DNA from: Cyanobacteria bacterium UBA947
Lineage (GTDB): Bacteria > Cyanobacteriota > Vampirovibrionia > Gastranaerophilales > Gastranaerophilaceae
Direction of reading: 5' to 3'
Assembly: GCA_002293275.1 (NCBI GenBank)
Contig: DBCX01000027.1
Coordinates: 1 to 5,948, forward strand
DNA: 5,948 nt
Shown: positions 1 through 5,630 of the stretch, piece by piece
Position numbering within the stretch: the stretch's first letter is position 1
Layout of the letters: each line of letters opens with the position of its first letter
The notes under the pieces: model-generated
What the model saw: the letters and a program-made list of their open reading frames with translations, nothing else
Databases searched by the model: none
What the model was told of the DNA's origin: nothing
Position numbers and translations under genes: made by a program

Positions 1-942
1 CGCAATTTCGCCGGCCAGCTTGCCGCTAATCATAGCCAAATTCGTGCCTTCCCAATGGACGTTGTTAACAAGCATCGCCGCATCGCCCGCGACCAGAACC
101 CCGGGTGCGTGCAGTTTCGGCATTTTTTTGTACCCGCCCTCGGGTATCAGGTGGGCGGAGTATTCAAGTAATGCTGCGTCTGTGAACATCGGCGCGATTG
201 ACGGGTGGGCTTTGAGTTCGTCCAGCAGCTCGTAGGGCTTGATTTTGTGCTTCATTAAATCATCTAATGCTACGCCGAGCCCGATGCTGATTGACTTTTT
301 GTTTGTGTAAATAAATCCCATCCCTGTCATACCTGACATTGGGCCGCCAAGGATTTGGTAAACGCATCCTTCGTCAGTGCATTCCTCAATCTTATAGGTC
401 TCTTTTACGCTCAAGGCAACATCTTTTGGTTCAATACGGCCTCTTAGCCCGATTTGCTCGGTCAAAAGCGAGTTTACGCCGTCTGCTATTATGACAGTGT
501 CTGCAAAATAGTCTTCAAGCTCGGTACGAACGCCGATTACGCGGCCTTTTTCTTTAATAATCTCGCGCACAACGGTTTGTTCTGCGATTGTAACGCCCTC
601 TTGGCGCGCTTTGTCGGCCATCCAGCGGTCAAATTTTGCGCGGTTGACGCTGTATGCTTCGCCTGCGTCCGGGTCGTGGTAGGAGATTATGGTGGAGTCT
701 TTTTCTCCGAGGATGGCGAATTTGTGTTCTGTTATCCGGCGCTCTAACGGCGCTGTTTCAAGAAAATCCGGAAAAATTTCGCGCACGGCGTGGGAATAGA
801 TTGCGCCGCCAAAAACGTTTTTTGCGCCCGCAAAGCTGCCGCGCTCAATCAGGACGACCTGCGCGCCTTTTCGTTTTGCCGCAACGGCTGCGGATATGCC
901 GGCAGGGCCTGCGCCAACCACTATGATGTCGGTCTTGTTCAT
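1..942 (-). CDS. fixC: FixC-like FAD-dependent oxidoreductase (ETF-quinone oxidoreductase family), C-terminus cut by window edge
   Basis: The 314 visible codons are open from ATG at 942 to base 1 with no stop, so the C-terminus lies outside the window. FixC proteins are about 430 residues, so roughly the last quarter is missing. Visible motifs are an N-terminal FAD-binding GAGPAG (G10, G12, G15) after strand IIVV, and E33 ending the second strand (VVLIER), the usual ribose contact. Next come GAKNVFGG (39-46), characteristic of the FixC/ETF-QO family, IIADGVNS (151-158, the DG motif), and GVLVAGDAAMLVNN (281-294) with D287, the second FAD motif. In this family electrons pass from electron-transfer flavoprotein to a quinone or, in FixABCX, take part in flavin-based bifurcation. 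No FixA, FixB or FixX is visible, though FixX could lie past the left edge. Translation must start at this ATG because the FAD strand follows at once. A geranylgeranyl-reductase-type flavoprotein is the main alternative, but GAKNVFGG argues against it. Confidence 0.87.
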   Translation of the reverse strand, partial: MNKTDIIVVGAGPAGISAAVAAKRKGAQVVLIERGSFAGAKNVFGGAIYSHAVREIFPDFLETAPLERRITEHKFAILGEKDSTIISYHDPDAGEAYSVNRAKFDRWMADKARQEGVTIAEQTVVREIIKEKGRVIGVRTELEDYFADTVIIADGVNSLLTEQIGLRGRIEPKDVALSVKETYKIEECTDEGCVYQILGGPMSGMTGMGFIYTNKKSISIGLGVALDDLMKHKIKPYELLDELKAHPSIAPMFTDAALLEYSAHLIPEGGYKKMPKLHAPGVLVAGDAAMLVNNVHWEGTNLAMISGKLAGEIA

Positions 943-948
943 GTAACA

Positions 949-977
949 ATTATATCATGATAATCACAGCGGGTAAA
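949..977 (-). promoter_or_regulatory. Promoter of fixC-like gene, predicted leaderless
   Basis: On the minus strand, a perfect -10 TATAAT (954-949) follows TTTACC (977-972, 4 of 6 matches to TTGACA) after exactly 17 bases. Six bases, TGTTAC, separate the -10 from the ATG at 942. The predicted transcription start is therefore the A of the start codon. There is no Shine-Dalgarno sequence. The -35 lies inside codons 6-7 of the divergent rsmD gene. The motif match is read directly; leaderless transcription is inferred. Confidence 0.65.
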
Positions 978-1475
978 TTCAAGGGCCGAAAAATAGCCGT
1001 ACCGGGCAAGGGCGCAAGCGAGATGGGTGCTCGTCCCACTTTGTCTAAAATCCGGATGGCTGTGTTTAACACATTGCAGTCTATGATTGATTTTGAGGGC
1101 AAGAGTTTTCTTGATATGTACGCCGGCAGCGGGGTTATGGGATTAGAGGCGCTCTCGCGCGGGTTTGAAAAAATTACGTTCATTGAAAAATTGCCAAAAG
1201 TCTTAAAAGAAAACCTTTCGGGGTTTGATTTTCCGTTTTGCGTTTTTGAAGGCGATGCGCTAAAAATCGCTCCGAAATTGGGCGAATTTGACGTTGTGTA
1301 TATTGACCCGCCGTATGCCGCAGGAATCAACGAGCAAAGCGTGGCCGCTGTGAAGGCCGGAATAATCATCGTTGAGCACGTGGAAAAATTTGAGCATCCG
1401 GGTATCGTGAAGCAAAAACGGTACGGGAACAAATTTATAAGTATAATAAAAAAGGCGCCTTGCGACGCCTTTTAG
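957..1475 (+). CDS. rsmD: 16S rRNA (guanine966-N2)-methyltransferase RsmD
   Basis: This 172-residue SAM-dependent methyltransferase should make m2G966 in 16S rRNA (E. coli numbering), acting on the assembling small subunit. The start MIITAGKFKGRKIAVP matches the family's usual opening. RPTLSKIRMAVFNTL (26-40) is the RsmD signature. FLDMYAGSGVMGLEALSRG (51-69) is SAM motif I, E77 is the acidic residue after strand 2, and GDAL (99-102) is the next SAM-contacting segment. DPPY (117-120) is the catalytic N-methyltransferase motif. At 172 residues it is shorter than most relatives (about 185-200). The loss appears between E77 and D100, and between DPPY and the IIIVEH strand. It diverges from the fixC-like gene with a 14-base gap and converges on hup. 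No Shine-Dalgarno sequence is visible before the ATG. The final codons lie within a terminator hairpin. Identification is firm from motifs. Confidence 0.93.
   Translation: MIITAGKFKGRKIAVPGKGASEMGARPTLSKIRMAVFNTLQSMIDFEGKSFLDMYAGSGVMGLEALSRGFEKITFIEKLPKVLKENLSGFDFPFCVFEGDALKIAPKLGEFDVVYIDPPYAAGINEQSVAAVKAGIIIVEHVEKFEHPGIVKQKRYGNKFISIIKKAPCDAF
1448..1473. terminator. Bidirectional hairpin terminator between rsmD and hup
   Basis: AAAAGGCG (1450-1457) pairs with CGCCTTTT (1466-1473) around an 8-base loop, giving an 8-bp stem with a GC core. Read on the minus strand, it lies about 20 bases after the hup stop and ends in TTTTTT (1453-1448), which is typical of Rho-independent termination. On the plus strand it ends in only four Ts, so termination of rsmD should be weaker. 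The whole structure lies within the last coding triplets of rsmD, and its final T is the first base of the rsmD TAG stop. Confidence 0.75.
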
Positions 1476-1493
1476 CAATTCATTAAACCGTAA

Positions 1494-1766
1494 TTACTTA
1501 ACGATTTCTTTGAATTTTTTACCTGCTGAAAATGCCGGAACTGTTTTCGCAGCGATTTTCAAAGCAGCGCCTGTTTGCGGGTTACGGCCCGTACGAGCTG
1601 CTCTTTTTCTTGATTCAAAAGTACCAAAGCCAACAAGTGTAACTTTTTTACCTTTTGCAACTGTTTTTTGGATTGTTTCAATAGTTGCCGCGATTACGTC
1701 AGTAGCCGCTTTTTGCGAAACTTTCGCTTTTTTTGACACCTCTTTTACTAATTCTTCTTTGTTCAT
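1494..1766 (-). CDS. hup: DNA-binding protein HU
   Basis: This 90-residue protein has the exact length of a bacterial HU subunit. HU is a small basic dimer that bends DNA and compacts the nucleoid. The N-terminal helices (MNKEELVKEVSKKAKVSQ onward, to about residue 37) form the dimer body. VTLVGFGTFE (42-51) is the core hairpin strand and GRNPQTG (60-66) is the tip of the DNA-clasping arm, with intercalating P63. PAFSAGKKF closes the fold. The close match to the HU consensus, and the absence of IHF-specific context, favour HU over IHF, although single HU and IHF chains can be hard to tell apart. A strong Shine-Dalgarno AAGGAG fixes the start. The gene has its own promoter and a good terminator, so it is probably a highly expressed single-gene unit. 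It lies downstream of spoIID on the same strand. Confidence 0.95.
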   Translation of the reverse strand: MNKEELVKEVSKKAKVSQKAATDVIAATIETIQKTVAKGKKVTLVGFGTFESRKRAARTGRNPQTGAALKIAAKTVPAFSAGKKFKEIVK

Positions 1767-1773
1767 TACGAAT

Positions 1774-1779
1774 CTCCTT
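1774..1779 (-). promoter_or_regulatory. Shine-Dalgarno site of hup
   Basis: AAGGAG on the minus strand lies 7 bases before the ATG at 1766. It is the only strong ribosome binding site found ahead of any gene start in this window, which makes it a useful contrast to the apparently leaderless genes. Confidence 0.85.
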
Positions 1780-1818
1780 TTTACCTACATATACTTTGCA
1801 AAAAACAAAAGTTTTTTA

Positions 1819-1853
1819 ACATGCATTAATTTAACACCTTTTTTAAGGCATGT
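1819..1853. repeat. Short inverted repeat spanning the hup promoter
   Basis: ACATGC (1819-1824) and GCATGT (1848-1853) form 6-bp inverted arms separated by 23 bases. One arm overlaps the -35 hexamer and the other covers the predicted transcription start. This is operator-like placement, but arms this short could occur by chance. A second small palindrome, CCTTTTTTAAGG (1837-1848), lies between them. Confidence 0.25.
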
Positions 1854-1856
1854 CAA
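1828..1856 (-). promoter_or_regulatory. hup promoter (sigma-70 type)
   Basis: On the minus strand a perfect -35 TTGACA (1856-1851) is followed after 17 bases by TAAATT (1833-1828, 4 of 6). With a 16-base spacer the -10 would instead be TTAAAT (also 4 of 6). Transcription would start near 1821 and give a leader of about 55 nt ending in the Shine-Dalgarno site. The promoter begins only 15 bases past the spoIID stop codon, and no terminator is visible between them. Confidence 0.65.
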
Positions 1857-1871
1857 GGGGTTTGTTAAAAA

Positions 1872-2735
1872 TTAGCCGTTAGTTTGCTTGATTCTGGCGA
1901 ACTTGACGTTGTTGTAAAAATACTGCAAAATGGCAAACGCGCTGTGGCCGCTCTTTGCGAGGTTATTTGCGCCGTGCTGGCTCATACCGACACCGTGACC
2001 CATCTTCTTAACATTGGAGTCATAAGACGGTACGGAGTGGATATACGGGAGCGACCCGCCCCAGACATCCTCGGCGTTTTTTGACCTGCCGCCGGCTGAG
2101 GCGCTGTAATACGCGTTGACAATTTTCATATCGTGGGTCAAGACGATTCCGCGGGTCTCGTCAACGAGGGTGTTTGTTTTGGCGGTTTCGGCCGATGCGC
2201 CGCGGTAGGCCTGGTCGTCCGGTGTGTCAAAAAGATCAAACCCCAAGGCGGTGCGCTTGCCAAGGTTGGCCATCGCGTAGCTTCTTGCGGCGATCGCCTG
2301 TGCTTTGAGCGCTTCTTCGTGCCAGCTGGGCGACATCTCAACAGGGACAACACCTTTGAGGTAGTCTTCAAGCTCAACATCGTTTATGACGGTGAGTTTA
2401 CCCTGAACGTTGCGCACAATCACGCTGCCGCGGTACCATTTGCCTTTTGCGCTGGTAAAGCCGCTTGTCTCGGGCCGGATGATTATGCTGTCGGATTTGA
2501 GTTTGTAAAAAGTATCGTTAATTCGTATCGCGATGGTATCGCGGTATGGCTGCAGCAGGTAGCCTTTCATCGCGTCAAGGTTGCAGATAAGCCGTCCTGT
2601 TGCTGCATCAAAGAGTGCACCTTTAACGGAGGTGCCGACAGCGGCCTCGCTTACGCCTGTTTGAAGCCCGATTTTTATTGCGTGGCATGGGTTTGCAAAC
2701 AGGAAAAACATACATAGTATCAGCAGTATCCTCAT
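1872..2735 (-). CDS. Secreted SpoIID/LytB-domain protein (probable peptidoglycan lytic transglycosylase)
   Basis: Starting at ATG 2735 gives 287 residues with a clear signal peptide (MRILLILCMFFLFANPCHA, likely cut after A19). A longer frame from 2828 would bury this signal behind 31 residues and overlap the upstream gene, so it was not chosen. SpoIID of spore formers cleaves glycan strands during engulfment. Related SpoIID/LytB proteins in other bacteria are taken to act on envelope peptidoglycan. Residues 119-157 carry the domain core DVELEDYLKGVVPVEMSPSW...EALKAQAIAARSYA, with E133 of the EM pair as the expected catalytic acid. ETRG (193-196), YYSASAGGRS (209-218) and GHGVGMSQHGA (246-256) follow in the normal order. 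Between LPYIHSV and GHGVGMSQ there are only about ten residues, where longer SpoIID proteins have a sizeable extra segment, so this is a compact form. It starts 52 bases after the glycosyltransferase stop and may be co-transcribed with it. No sporulation genes are visible. Confidence 0.85.
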   Translation of the reverse strand: MRILLILCMFFLFANPCHAIKIGLQTGVSEAAVGTSVKGALFDAATGRLICNLDAMKGYLLQPYRDTIAIRINDTFYKLKSDSIIIRPETSGFTSAKGKWYRGSVIVRNVQGKLTVINDVELEDYLKGVVPVEMSPSWHEEALKAQAIAARSYAMANLGKRTALGFDLFDTPDDQAYRGASAETAKTNTLVDETRGIVLTHDMKIVNAYYSASAGGRSKNAEDVWGGSLPYIHSVPSYDSNVKKMGHGVGMSQHGANNLAKSGHSAFAILQYFYNNVKFARIKQTNG

Positions 2736-2741
2736 AGTTCC

Positions 2742-2750
2742 ATGGTAGCA
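2742..2750 (-). promoter_or_regulatory. Possible extended -10 element before spoIID-like gene
   Basis: TGC-TACCAT on the minus strand has the extended -10 form (TGn before TAnnAT). It ends exactly 6 bases before the ATG at 2735, the same distance as in the two stronger promoters of this window. No -35 is recognisable 17 bases further up (ATGCGC). The GGA inside the 6-base gap could instead be a weak ribosome binding site, so this is only a candidate. Confidence 0.3.
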
Positions 2751-2787
2751 AACCGGCCGCCGGCGCGCATAGTCCGATGGATTGATT

Positions 2788-5592
2788 TTATGCCGTATTA
2801 ACGTAAGATGACAGTTCGGTATCGGCAAGTTTTGCTATAAGGCCGTCCAATTTTTGTTGGTTTTGCTCGTTCAGTAATGAATCGGATGATATTTTTCTAA
2901 ATTCATTAAGCACAAACCGTCGCAAGATTTCTTTTTTTTCTGAATCTTTTGCGCACAATTGAACCGTGTAAAAGAAATTTGCGTCAACCATTTTACAGAT
3001 GGAGTCAAAAAAATCATTGTGCAAGCGGTTTTTGACAAGAAACCAGAACACGTGGATTGGAATGTAGGCGTGGTCTTTTATTGATTTAAGGTCAGTTGTC
3101 AGCTTGAGCTCAAAGGATACGGAGCCTTCGACATAGTTTCTGGCGTAGAGTTTTTCTTTGAGTCCGTAGTATGATTGGATGCAGTACAGGTATTGGCATA
3201 CAAACACATTATCATCTGATAGGTAGCCGGATGGAAACCCTATATTGTACTTGTCGATTATGGATTTTTTGAATATCTTGTTCCACAGCATGCAGTTTGG
3301 GGTTAATTCAAGGATACGCGTTTCGTTTAACACGTATTTTCCAGTATGAGTCAGCGTTAACCCGGTATGCTCAGCTGAAATTACGTTCAAAAAGGTTTGG
3401 TTAGTTGATTCGGTTGAATAAGTCTGCTCGCAGATGACAAGGTCAACGTCTTCTTGGATAAGCGTTGAGTGCATGCGCTCAATCATTTGCGCTTTGTACG
3501 AATCGTCTGCGTCGCAAAACATTATGTATTTTCCGGCTGCCTGGCGCAAGCCTTTGTTTCTGGCGCGCGCAGGGCCGAGGTTTTCGCCGGTCAGTACAAC
3601 AAACCGCGGGTCTTTTTCGGCGTATTCGTTCAAGATTTTCAGCGAGTCGTCGGTTGAGCCGTCGTCAACGCAGATAACCTCAAAATCCTTGAATGTTTGG
3701 TCAATAAAGGCACTCAGGCATTTGTCAAGGTACGGTGCGGCGTTGTATACGGGCAGGATTACGGATATTGGGGTGTTTGAGTTATTTGTAACCGAGGTGT
3801 CCTCCGGTGAGTGTTTAAACGGGTCGTGTGCGTGCCAAAGCTCGTCACCCGGAAGGTTTTCGTAGTGCCATGGCTTGATTTTCCCGTTGTAGTGGACGAT
3901 GGAAGGGTGCGCGCCTTGCCAGCCGGTGACAGGGTTTCTGGTTTGGTCGTTCCAGTGGTCGTTCAATATCTTAATTCGCCCCTCCAGCACGGCATTTATT
4001 GCGGATTGGTCGCCAAGACTTGCCTGATTGTTGTGGTTGGCGTTGAGCCAGTCAAAAAGCTGCGAGGTGATATTTTGCTCGCGCCACATTTTGGTGTTTA
4101 TGACAATAACGCCGGTATTTACGGTTGTTCGCGGGTAGGTTGATTCTTTTGCGGCGGCAAGCGGGTGGCAACTTATATCCGTTTGATACAGCCGGCGCAG
4201 GCTTGTCAAAACTATTACATCAGAGTCCAGATATACAACTTTGTCCTCATTGGCGAGCATTTGCGGGATATTCAGCCTGTAATAAATCGGTGTTGCAAGG
4301 TGCAAGAGCGGGTTCAGGTAAAACTTTTCAAACATCGCGGGATCTATTTTTGCAAACTCAATTTCGCAATCGCTGATATCTTTCAAGGCAAGGATTTTCT
4401 CCTTATTTTCGTCTGTAATCCCGCCGTCAAGGATATAGAAGCGGATGTTGTCGTTCGGGTGCTTGTTTTTCAAAACCGATGCCATGGTAACGGCTGTGTA
4501 CGGTGCGAATTTGCCGTCGCACGCAAGGCACACGGGGATTGTGAGTTTGGTGTCGGCGAGTTTTTCCGAGAGCTCTTGTCTGTTTTTCAGGTACTCACTG
4601 TCCTGCGGCAGATATAAGCCGGCTGTTTCGTTGCAGTCGTAGGCTTGCTGCCATTGTTCGCGGATTTTGTGGACGTTGCTTAAATACATTGCAGCCGTGT
4701 ACAATTGGCCGGGCTCTTGATTGTTTTGGGCAAGCAGCAGCTTAAACCAGACGGCAGCCTGGTCGTATTGTTCCCGCTCAAAAAGGTATTTGCCCATCTC
4801 ACAGCAGGCCGAACCTGTTATCAGACCGTAATCAAACAGGCGAGAGAAGGATTTTAGCGAATTTTGCCTGTCTGCGAGCTTGGTGTAGATATCAAACAAT
4901 TTGGCTGCGCATTCGGCGTTTTGGTCGGGTTCTTTCGGGTCAAAACAGAGCTCAAAGAGTTTTGCTGCGGTGTCATAGCGCTGTTTTTCGTAGAGTTCGC
5001 GCGCGTAGATAAGAGTTTCTTTGCCGAGAAACATTTTATCGTTTTCGTACATTTTATCAAATATTTGGAACATGATATTTTTTTCGGTTTCAATTTTTTC
5101 GGGTGTTTTTTCGCAGTAGATAGTAAGGTCGCTTAAGGTCGGTTTTGCGCCGAGTGCGGTGCAGATTTCGTTGACGGGGCGGCTCCAGACGGGGTTGAGG
5201 CTGCGTTTGAAAACCCGGGCACTGTATGCAAACTTGTTACCGCTTGATTTTGTGATGTGTTTGCATCGTAAAATATCGTACTTGTTCAGCGTTGACTTCA
5301 GGCGCAAAAGCATTGCAAGGCTGGGTTCTGCAAGCCATTCATCGGCGTCAAGCCACAGTATGTAATCCTTTGATGCCTTTGAGAACGAGAAATTTCGGGC
5401 GGCGGAAAAATCGTATGACCATTCAAAATCAAAAACATCATCTGTGTATTGGCGGGCAATTTCCTTGGTTTTGTCTGTGCTGCCAAGGTCAACTATGATG
5501 ATTTCGTCGGTGACAGAGCGAACCGAATCAAGGCATCGGGTAAGATTTTTTTCGTCGTCACGGACAATCATGCATAAAGAAATACTTGTCAT
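2788..5592 (-). CDS. Trifunctional glycosyltransferase: GT2 - helical repeats - GT8 - GT2
   Basis: A single uninterrupted 934-residue frame joins three glycosyltransferase domains. Residues 1-110 are a family 2 domain (ISLCMIVRDDEKNL, VDLGSTD at 34-40, WLDADEW with D82/D84 as the DXD motif). Residues about 188-345 are helix-rich with TPR-like pairs (RYDTAAKLFELCF, QYDQAAVWFKLLL). A GT2 domain followed by such repeats is the layout of SunS-like transferases. Residues about 350-590 are a family 8 domain: YLDSD (D456/D458), NTGVIVIN (492-499), GDQSAIN (527-533) and HYNGKIKPW (567-575, H567 the expected metal ligand). Residues about 608-830 are a second family 2 domain: VILPVYN, VDDGSTD (642-648), LGPARARNKG, CDADD (693-697) and a DD pair at 793-794 in the catalytic-base region. 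The rest is helical, without a known motif. No signal peptide or membrane span is evident, so it is probably cytoplasmic, building a surface glycan or modifying a protein. Donors and acceptor cannot be told from sequence. Confidence 0.92.
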   Translation of the reverse strand: MTSISLCMIVRDDEKNLTRCLDSVRSVTDEIIIVDLGSTDKTKEIARQYTDDVFDFEWSYDFSAARNFSFSKASKDYILWLDADEWLAEPSLAMLLRLKSTLNKYDILRCKHITKSSGNKFAYSARVFKRSLNPVWSRPVNEICTALGAKPTLSDLTIYCEKTPEKIETEKNIMFQIFDKMYENDKMFLGKETLIYARELYEKQRYDTAAKLFELCFDPKEPDQNAECAAKLFDIYTKLADRQNSLKSFSRLFDYGLITGSACCEMGKYLFEREQYDQAAVWFKLLLAQNNQEPGQLYTAAMYLSNVHKIREQWQQAYDCNETAGLYLPQDSEYLKNRQELSEKLADTKLTIPVCLACDGKFAPYTAVTMASVLKNKHPNDNIRFYILDGGITDENKEKILALKDISDCEIEFAKIDPAMFEKFYLNPLLHLATPIYYRLNIPQMLANEDKVVYLDSDVIVLTSLRRLYQTDISCHPLAAAKESTYPRTTVNTGVIVINTKMWREQNITSQLFDWLNANHNNQASLGDQSAINAVLEGRIKILNDHWNDQTRNPVTGWQGAHPSIVHYNGKIKPWHYENLPGDELWHAHDPFKHSPEDTSVTNNSNTPISVILPVYNAAPYLDKCLSAFIDQTFKDFEVICVDDGSTDDSLKILNEYAEKDPRFVVLTGENLGPARARNKGLRQAAGKYIMFCDADDSYKAQMIERMHSTLIQEDVDLVICEQTYSTESTNQTFLNVISAEHTGLTLTHTGKYVLNETRILELTPNCMLWNKIFKKSIIDKYNIGFPSGYLSDDNVFVCQYLYCIQSYYGLKEKLYARNYVEGSVSFELKLTTDLKSIKDHAYIPIHVFWFLVKNRLHNDFFDSICKMVDANFFYTVQLCAKDSEKKEILRRFVLNEFRKISSDSLLNEQNQQKLDGLIAKLADTELSSYVNTA

Positions 5593-5598
5593 AACAAG

Positions 5599-5627
5599 AT
5601 TTTACAATTGTTTGATGCGGGTGTCAA
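5599..5627 (-). promoter_or_regulatory. Promoter of the glycosyltransferase gene, predicted leaderless
   Basis: A perfect -35 TTGACA (5627-5622), a 17-base spacer and TAAAAT (5604-5599, 5 of 6) lie on the minus strand. Six bases, CTTGTT, separate the -10 from the ATG at 5592, placing the predicted transcription start on the A of the start codon. No Shine-Dalgarno sequence is present. The -35 begins just 3 bases after the stop codon of the upstream small gene, so this gene need not depend on read-through. Confidence 0.7.
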
Positions 5628-5630
5628 TTT

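Noticed and set aside
454..926. Overlapping plus-strand frames of 90-97 codons
   Set aside because: They are antisense to the fixC-like gene, whose frame is continuous and motif-rich from 942 to the window edge.
950..1432. 160-codon open frame on the minus strand
   Set aside because: It is antisense to rsmD, whose methyltransferase motifs are unmistakable. The reverse translation shows no recognisable motif.
1837..1848. CCTTTTTTAAGG as a terminator for spoIID
   Set aside because: The stem is only 4 bp with A/T in its inner half, and it lies inside the hup promoter spacer. It is more simply explained as AT-rich promoter sequence.
2133..2717. 194-codon open frame on the plus strand
   Set aside because: It lies wholly antisense to the spoIID-like gene. 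The translation is Cys/Val-rich with no domain, which is typical of the reverse frame of a real gene.
2753..2768. GC-rich palindromic run in the gap between glycosyltransferase and spoIID-like genes
   Set aside because: The best stem is only CCGG/CCGG with a 3-base loop and no proper T-run, so it does not support a terminator or attenuator.
2783..2813. Possible promoter near the end of the glycosyltransferase gene (CTGTCA, 18 bases, TAAAAT on the minus strand)
   Set aside because: The -35 is weak and the spacer long, and the site would give a leader of about 45 bases without a Shine-Dalgarno sequence. It is not strong enough to list as a feature.
2736..2828. 31-codon N-terminal extension of the spoIID-like frame (start at 2828)
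   Set aside because: It would overlap the glycosyltransferase gene by 41 bases and place a typical signal peptide internally. The ATG at 2735 explains the protein better.
3434..4617. Several plus-strand frames of 60-150 codons
   Set aside because: All are antisense to the glycosyltransferase gene, in the well-conserved GT8 and second GT2 regions, with no ribosome binding sites or domains.
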